Below, in pieces: positions 45,085-47,893 of a stretch of DNA of 47,893 bases (position 1 is the first letter of the stretch; every line of letters begins with the position of its first letter). Under the pieces are notes generated by a model that made no database searches, had not been told where the DNA came from, and saw only the letters and a list, made by a program, of their open reading frames with translations. The stretch covers positions 1 to 47,893 of the forward strand of contig DKNL01000297.1 in assembly GCA_002474325.1 (NCBI GenBank), read 5' to 3'. Source of the DNA: Opitutales bacterium UBA7389. Its GTDB lineage: Bacteria; Verrucomicrobiota; Verrucomicrobiia; Opitutales; Opitutaceae. A program made the position numbers and the translations under genes.

Positions 45085-46347
45085 CTAGGACTGAGCAACA
45101 ATTGCCTCGAGCAAGTCCACAGCCTTATTCAGCTGCTTGTCCTCAATGGGTTCGAACTCGAATTGCTCTACGAATTCCTCCGTCGGCATGGTTTTCAACC
45201 GACTCCGTTGAATTATGAGATTGGCCTCTTCTTGCGGCGATATTTCAACGACGATATCCGGTTCCACGCCCCTCTCATGAATCACATAGCCACCCGGCGT
45301 GTAGTATTTGGCGGTTGTCAGTTTCAAACCGGTATCAGAGCCCAATGGCAATATACTCTGGACAGACCCTTTGCCGAAAGTCTTATCGCCGACCAGCTTT
45401 GCTCGACCAGAGTCCTTCAAGGCTCCTGCTAAGATTTCCGAGGCGCTCGCCGAACCAGGATTTATGAGTACAGCCAGTGGAAATTCATGGTACTGACCAT
45501 GGTTCACAGCTAGCCATTCCTCCGACATCGAATCATGACGCCCTTTTGTGGATACAATCAACTCTCCGTGGGGAAGAAACTGGCTTGCCACTTCTACAGC
45601 CGAGTCAAGCAATCCCCCAGGGTTGTTACGCAAGTCGATTATCAAAGCCTGCATCCCTCTCTCCAAAAGAAATTCTACTACCTCAGAAAGCTCCTCCCCC
45701 GTTCTTCTACCAAATTGGGAAATCCGCAAGTAGCCTATTCCCTCATTAAGAATCTCGGCACCATGAACATTATCCACTTCTATGAGCTCCCGTATAATCT
45801 CAAGTTTCAGTCGGTCCGGCTCATTCTCCCTGACCACCGAAATCGCCACTTTTGTACCCGGACGCCCTTTTAGTTTGGCAACAGACTCCGTAAAGCCCAG
45901 ACCCTTCAGACTTTCACCGTCGACCTCTACAATTCGGTCCCCCCGTAGTAGGCCGGCTTTTTCTCCAGGCGTGCCTTCGAGCGGAGTCACCACCGTGACA
46001 TACTCATCCCGCATCTCTACTTGCACTCCTATACCTCCAAACTCTTGCTTCGTGTCTTCGTCCAACCGTTTCAGACGCTCGAAATCGAGGTATTCCGAGT
46101 AAGGATCCAATTGGGAAATCATGCCTTCCATGGCCGACTCGGTCAGGACCCCTATTTCAGAAGCATCGCCATCGACATGATAGGCATTGATGAACTCAAG
46201 GGCCTTCTTTAGTTCAGAAGACCTCTCCCGGGACTCCAAATAGTTTCCGATTCCACCCTGTCGTGATAAGTCGCCAAGGAAGCGATACCCCAACACCAAC
46301 GATAGGGCTGCCGCGCTAATCAGTACTGTTCTTTTAGCCAATTCCAT
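45085..46347 (-). CDS. ctpA: C-terminal processing peptidase (CtpA/S41 family)
   Basis: 420 residues from the chosen ATG. An N-terminal membrane anchor or signal (about residues 5-22) is followed by a PDZ domain (GIGVQVEMRDEYVTVV...GLLRGDRIVEVDG) and the S41 catalytic domain, with the SASASE serine box at about residue 303 and the Lys of KTFGKGSVQSI some 25 residues later. It trims C-termini of periplasmic or envelope proteins. Upstream frame extension to 46380 depends on a TTG; the ATG at 46347 gives the normal signal. Divergent to the methyltransferase gene, 92 bases apart. Confidence 0.95.
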   Translation of the reverse strand: MELAKRTVLISAAALSLVLGYRFLGDLSRQGGIGNYLESRERSSELKKALEFINAYHVDGDASEIGVLTESAMEGMISQLDPYSEYLDFERLKRLDEDTKQEFGGIGVQVEMRDEYVTVVTPLEGTPGEKAGLLRGDRIVEVDGESLKGLGFTESVAKLKGRPGTKVAISVVRENEPDRLKLEIIRELIEVDNVHGAEILNEGIGYLRISQFGRRTGEELSEVVEFLLERGMQALIIDLRNNPGGLLDSAVEVASQFLPHGELIVSTKGRHDSMSEEWLAVNHGQYHEFPLAVLINPGSASASEILAGALKDSGRAKLVGDKTFGKGSVQSILPLGSDTGLKLTTAKYYTPGGYVIHERGVEPDIVVEISPQEEANLIIQRSRLKTMPTEEFVEQFEFEPIEDKQLNKAVDLLEAIVAQS

Positions 46348-46439
46348 TTCTGCAAATTGCCCCTTGCATAAAGGGTCCAATCAATCCTTTTGATCAACTT
46401 CCCAGTCGATTCGCATAACAACGAGAGTCAAAAACATAA

Positions 46440-47435
46440 ATGGAATTCAGACCCATAGAATCATCGGAGGTTAGGTCCATTCTCGAAAATGCATGCGACA
46501 CCAAGGGTTCAATTGGATTCAGAAAATTCATCGAAATAGCCCTATATCACCCTAAGATCGGCTACTATCGATCAGATCGGCCGCGAATTGGTAAAAGCCG
46601 GGAGTCCGACTTCTTCACCGCCAGCAGCCTCAAATCGGCGTTTGCCCCAATTATTCTGGAAGCCTCAATAAACTTGGCTAAAGCCATTTCGCTAAACCCA
46701 AATGAACTCGCCTGGATTGAAATCGGGCCTGAACCGGGCAATCAGCTATTTAGCGATATCGAAACCCCATTCCGAACAATCACCTCAATCGCTTTGGGCG
46801 AATCCTTTCAAATCGAGGGGCCCGCAATCGTTTTCTCCAACGAAGTATTTGATGCTCAACCATTTTCGAGCGTCGTCTATCGCCAAGGCTGCTGGCTAGA
46901 AAAACGATTTGAAGTGAGTGATGAAGGAATCCGCACCATCGAGTGCCAGCCCCGGTCGGACGACATACTGGACAGATTGCCAGATCTTCCCCATCCGACA
47001 TCGGAAGGCTATAACATCGATCTGCCAACTGGAGCGAGCGACTTGCTCGAGGATATAGCCGGACTCGATTGGCAAGGCGTATTCCTCGCGTTCGATTACG
47101 GGAAAACTTGGCAAAGCCTGGCATTCGACACCGCCCAAGGAACAGGACGAGCCTATAGCTCGCACCAACAATATAGCGAGCTTCTGGAAAGGATAGGGCA
47201 ACAAGACATCACCTGCCATATTTGCTGGGATTGGCTAATCCATAAATTGGAAAAACATGGCTTCAAATCGATTGATTTGCAAAGCCAAGAATCGTTTATA
47301 CTACGCGGCGCCCCCGCGTTCTTGAAACGGGCTTTCGAGGGAGAAAACGATCAAATGGGGCCCCTGCGACAGCTTGTCCATCCGACTATGATGGGCCAAA
47401 AGTTCCAGGCTCTCAGCGCCATACGCACGGCCTAG
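46440..47435 (+). CDS. MidA/NDUFAF7-type SAM-dependent methyltransferase
   Basis: 331 residues of the Methyltransf_28 family. The diagnostic opening RKFIEIALYHPKIGYYRS, the SAM loop WIEIGPEPGNQLFSDI, FSNEVFDAQPFSSVVY and AFDYGKTWQSLA segments are present. Eukaryotic NDUFAF7/MidA methylates a complex I subunit; bacterial relatives are poorly characterised, so the substrate is unknown. The motif FSNEVFDAQPF is the family hallmark. It precedes rpmB by 97 bases. Confidence 0.85.
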   Translation: MEFRPIESSEVRSILENACDTKGSIGFRKFIEIALYHPKIGYYRSDRPRIGKSRESDFFTASSLKSAFAPIILEASINLAKAISLNPNELAWIEIGPEPGNQLFSDIETPFRTITSIALGESFQIEGPAIVFSNEVFDAQPFSSVVYRQGCWLEKRFEVSDEGIRTIECQPRSDDILDRLPDLPHPTSEGYNIDLPTGASDLLEDIAGLDWQGVFLAFDYGKTWQSLAFDTAQGTGRAYSSHQQYSELLERIGQQDITCHICWDWLIHKLEKHGFKSIDLQSQESFILRGAPAFLKRAFEGENDQMGPLRQLVHPTMMGQKFQALSAIRTA

Positions 47436-47532
47436 ATCCCCACGAAGATTTCGCAGCCCAATTTTTGGAAAAAACTGCTTGCCAACCAAAGAGCCCTCCC
47501 CTTTCTTCCACCGTTCTCAATCAACTTCAGTC

Positions 47533-47763
47533 ATGGCTAGAATTTGCGCAATTACCGGTAAACGCCCCACCACAGGCAGTAGAATTAATCGTAAGGGACA
47601 ATCAAAGAAAAGCGGCGGTATCGGCACGCACGTCACCAAGGCCACAACCCGCAAGTTCCGCCCCAACGTACAGCGAGTCAAAGTTCGCCTCCCCTCCGGC
47701 CAAGTGAAACGCATGTGGGTGAGCGTAAAAGCTATTAAAGCCGGAATGATCGAGAAGGCCTAA
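47533..47763 (+). CDS. rpmB: Ribosomal protein bL28
   Basis: 76 residues, complete bL28 (MARICAITGKRPTTGSRINR...GMIEKA). A longer frame from 47479 exists but the MAR start at 47533 matches the family. The two C-X2-C pairs of zinc-binding L28 are reduced to the single Cys5, so it is the zinc-free C- form. A strong terminator follows 26 bases after the stop, so it is probably the end of its transcript. Confidence 0.97.
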   Translation: MARICAITGKRPTTGSRINRKGQSKKSGGIGTHVTKATTRKFRPNVQRVKVRLPSGQVKRMWVSVKAIKAGMIEKA

Positions 47764-47788
47764 CGCCGCGTCAAAAAACCGAATTTCG

Positions 47789-47828
47789 AAGCCGCATCCT
47801 AAATGAACTTGGGATTGCGGCTTTTTTT
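47789..47828 (+). terminator. Rho-independent terminator after rpmB
   Basis: Stem AAGCCGCA-TCC (47789-47799) pairs with GGA-T-TGCGGCTT (47812-47823, one bulged T), loop of about 12 bases, with a run of seven T (47822-47828). The best terminator in the window. The last 65 bases after it show no gene. Confidence 0.88.
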
Positions 47829-47893
47829 GTTCTCCCGCAATTTGCCTAGATCTGAAAATCGACGTCCCCCGACGGCTCATGGAGCCCGCACTC

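Overview
The window looks like chromosomal DNA of a Gram-negative bacterium of the Planctomycetota-Verrucomicrobiota-Chlamydiota group. An Opitutae-like marine Verrucomicrobiota is the best guess. The reasons are an alternative complex III (actABC), a complete type II secretion cluster, a large FG-GAP/ASPIC-UnbV protein, moderate GC content and weak Shine-Dalgarno signals. This placement is inference; no rRNA is present. No tRNA, CRISPR array or intact insertion sequence was seen.

Layout. 1-5439 (minus): actA-actB-actC, overlapping genes of the quinol-oxidising alternative complex III, running off the left edge. 5855-7809 (minus): a LolD-type ATPase and its FtsX/LolC-type permease. 7810-8200: a gene gap with a possible broken small gene. 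8201-19217 (minus): type II secretion genes in transcription order gspG-H-I-J-K-L-M-D-(GspC/PilP-like)-E-F, with a REP-like inverted pair between E and F. 19218-19881: a gap with the frameshifted remains of a response-regulator receiver domain. 19882-24392 (minus): family-4 uracil-DNA glycosylase, riboflavin synthase, an exported Gfo/Idh/MocA oxidoreductase and an unrecognised exported protein. 24656-27110: a decayed-looking stretch with an intact GNAT acetyltransferase, a rhodanese stub, a bile-acid:Na+-type symporter interrupted by an in-frame amber codon, and small doubtful ORFs. 27162-31459: pdxH, a Fpg/MutM glycosylase, an Hsp33 chaperone, an exported helical protein and a lipoprotein. 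31618-34770 (minus): the FG-GAP/ASPIC protein and a methyltransferase. 34852-41362 (minus): a phosphate-uptake block, transcribed porin-pstS-pstC-pstA-pstB-phoU, preceded by four GTTAC direct repeats at an exact 11-bp period (a candidate Pho box). 41566-47763: a TPR protein, an unknown protein, an isochorismatase-fold hydrolase with a histone-H1-like tail, tsaD, a CtpA protease, a MidA-type methyltransferase and rpmB with a rho-independent terminator.

How the genes work together. The clearest functional units are the respiratory complex, the secretion machine (all core parts except a prepilin peptidase and a canonical GspC) and the phosphate regulon, where outer-membrane porin, periplasmic binding protein, ABC transporter and regulator are collinear. 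No complete new multi-gene system is obvious. The most unusual items are the GspC/PilP-like gene, the PstC with a roughly 200-residue periplasmic insertion, the histone-like tail on the hydrolase, the 435-residue unknown exported protein, and several genes caught in decay.
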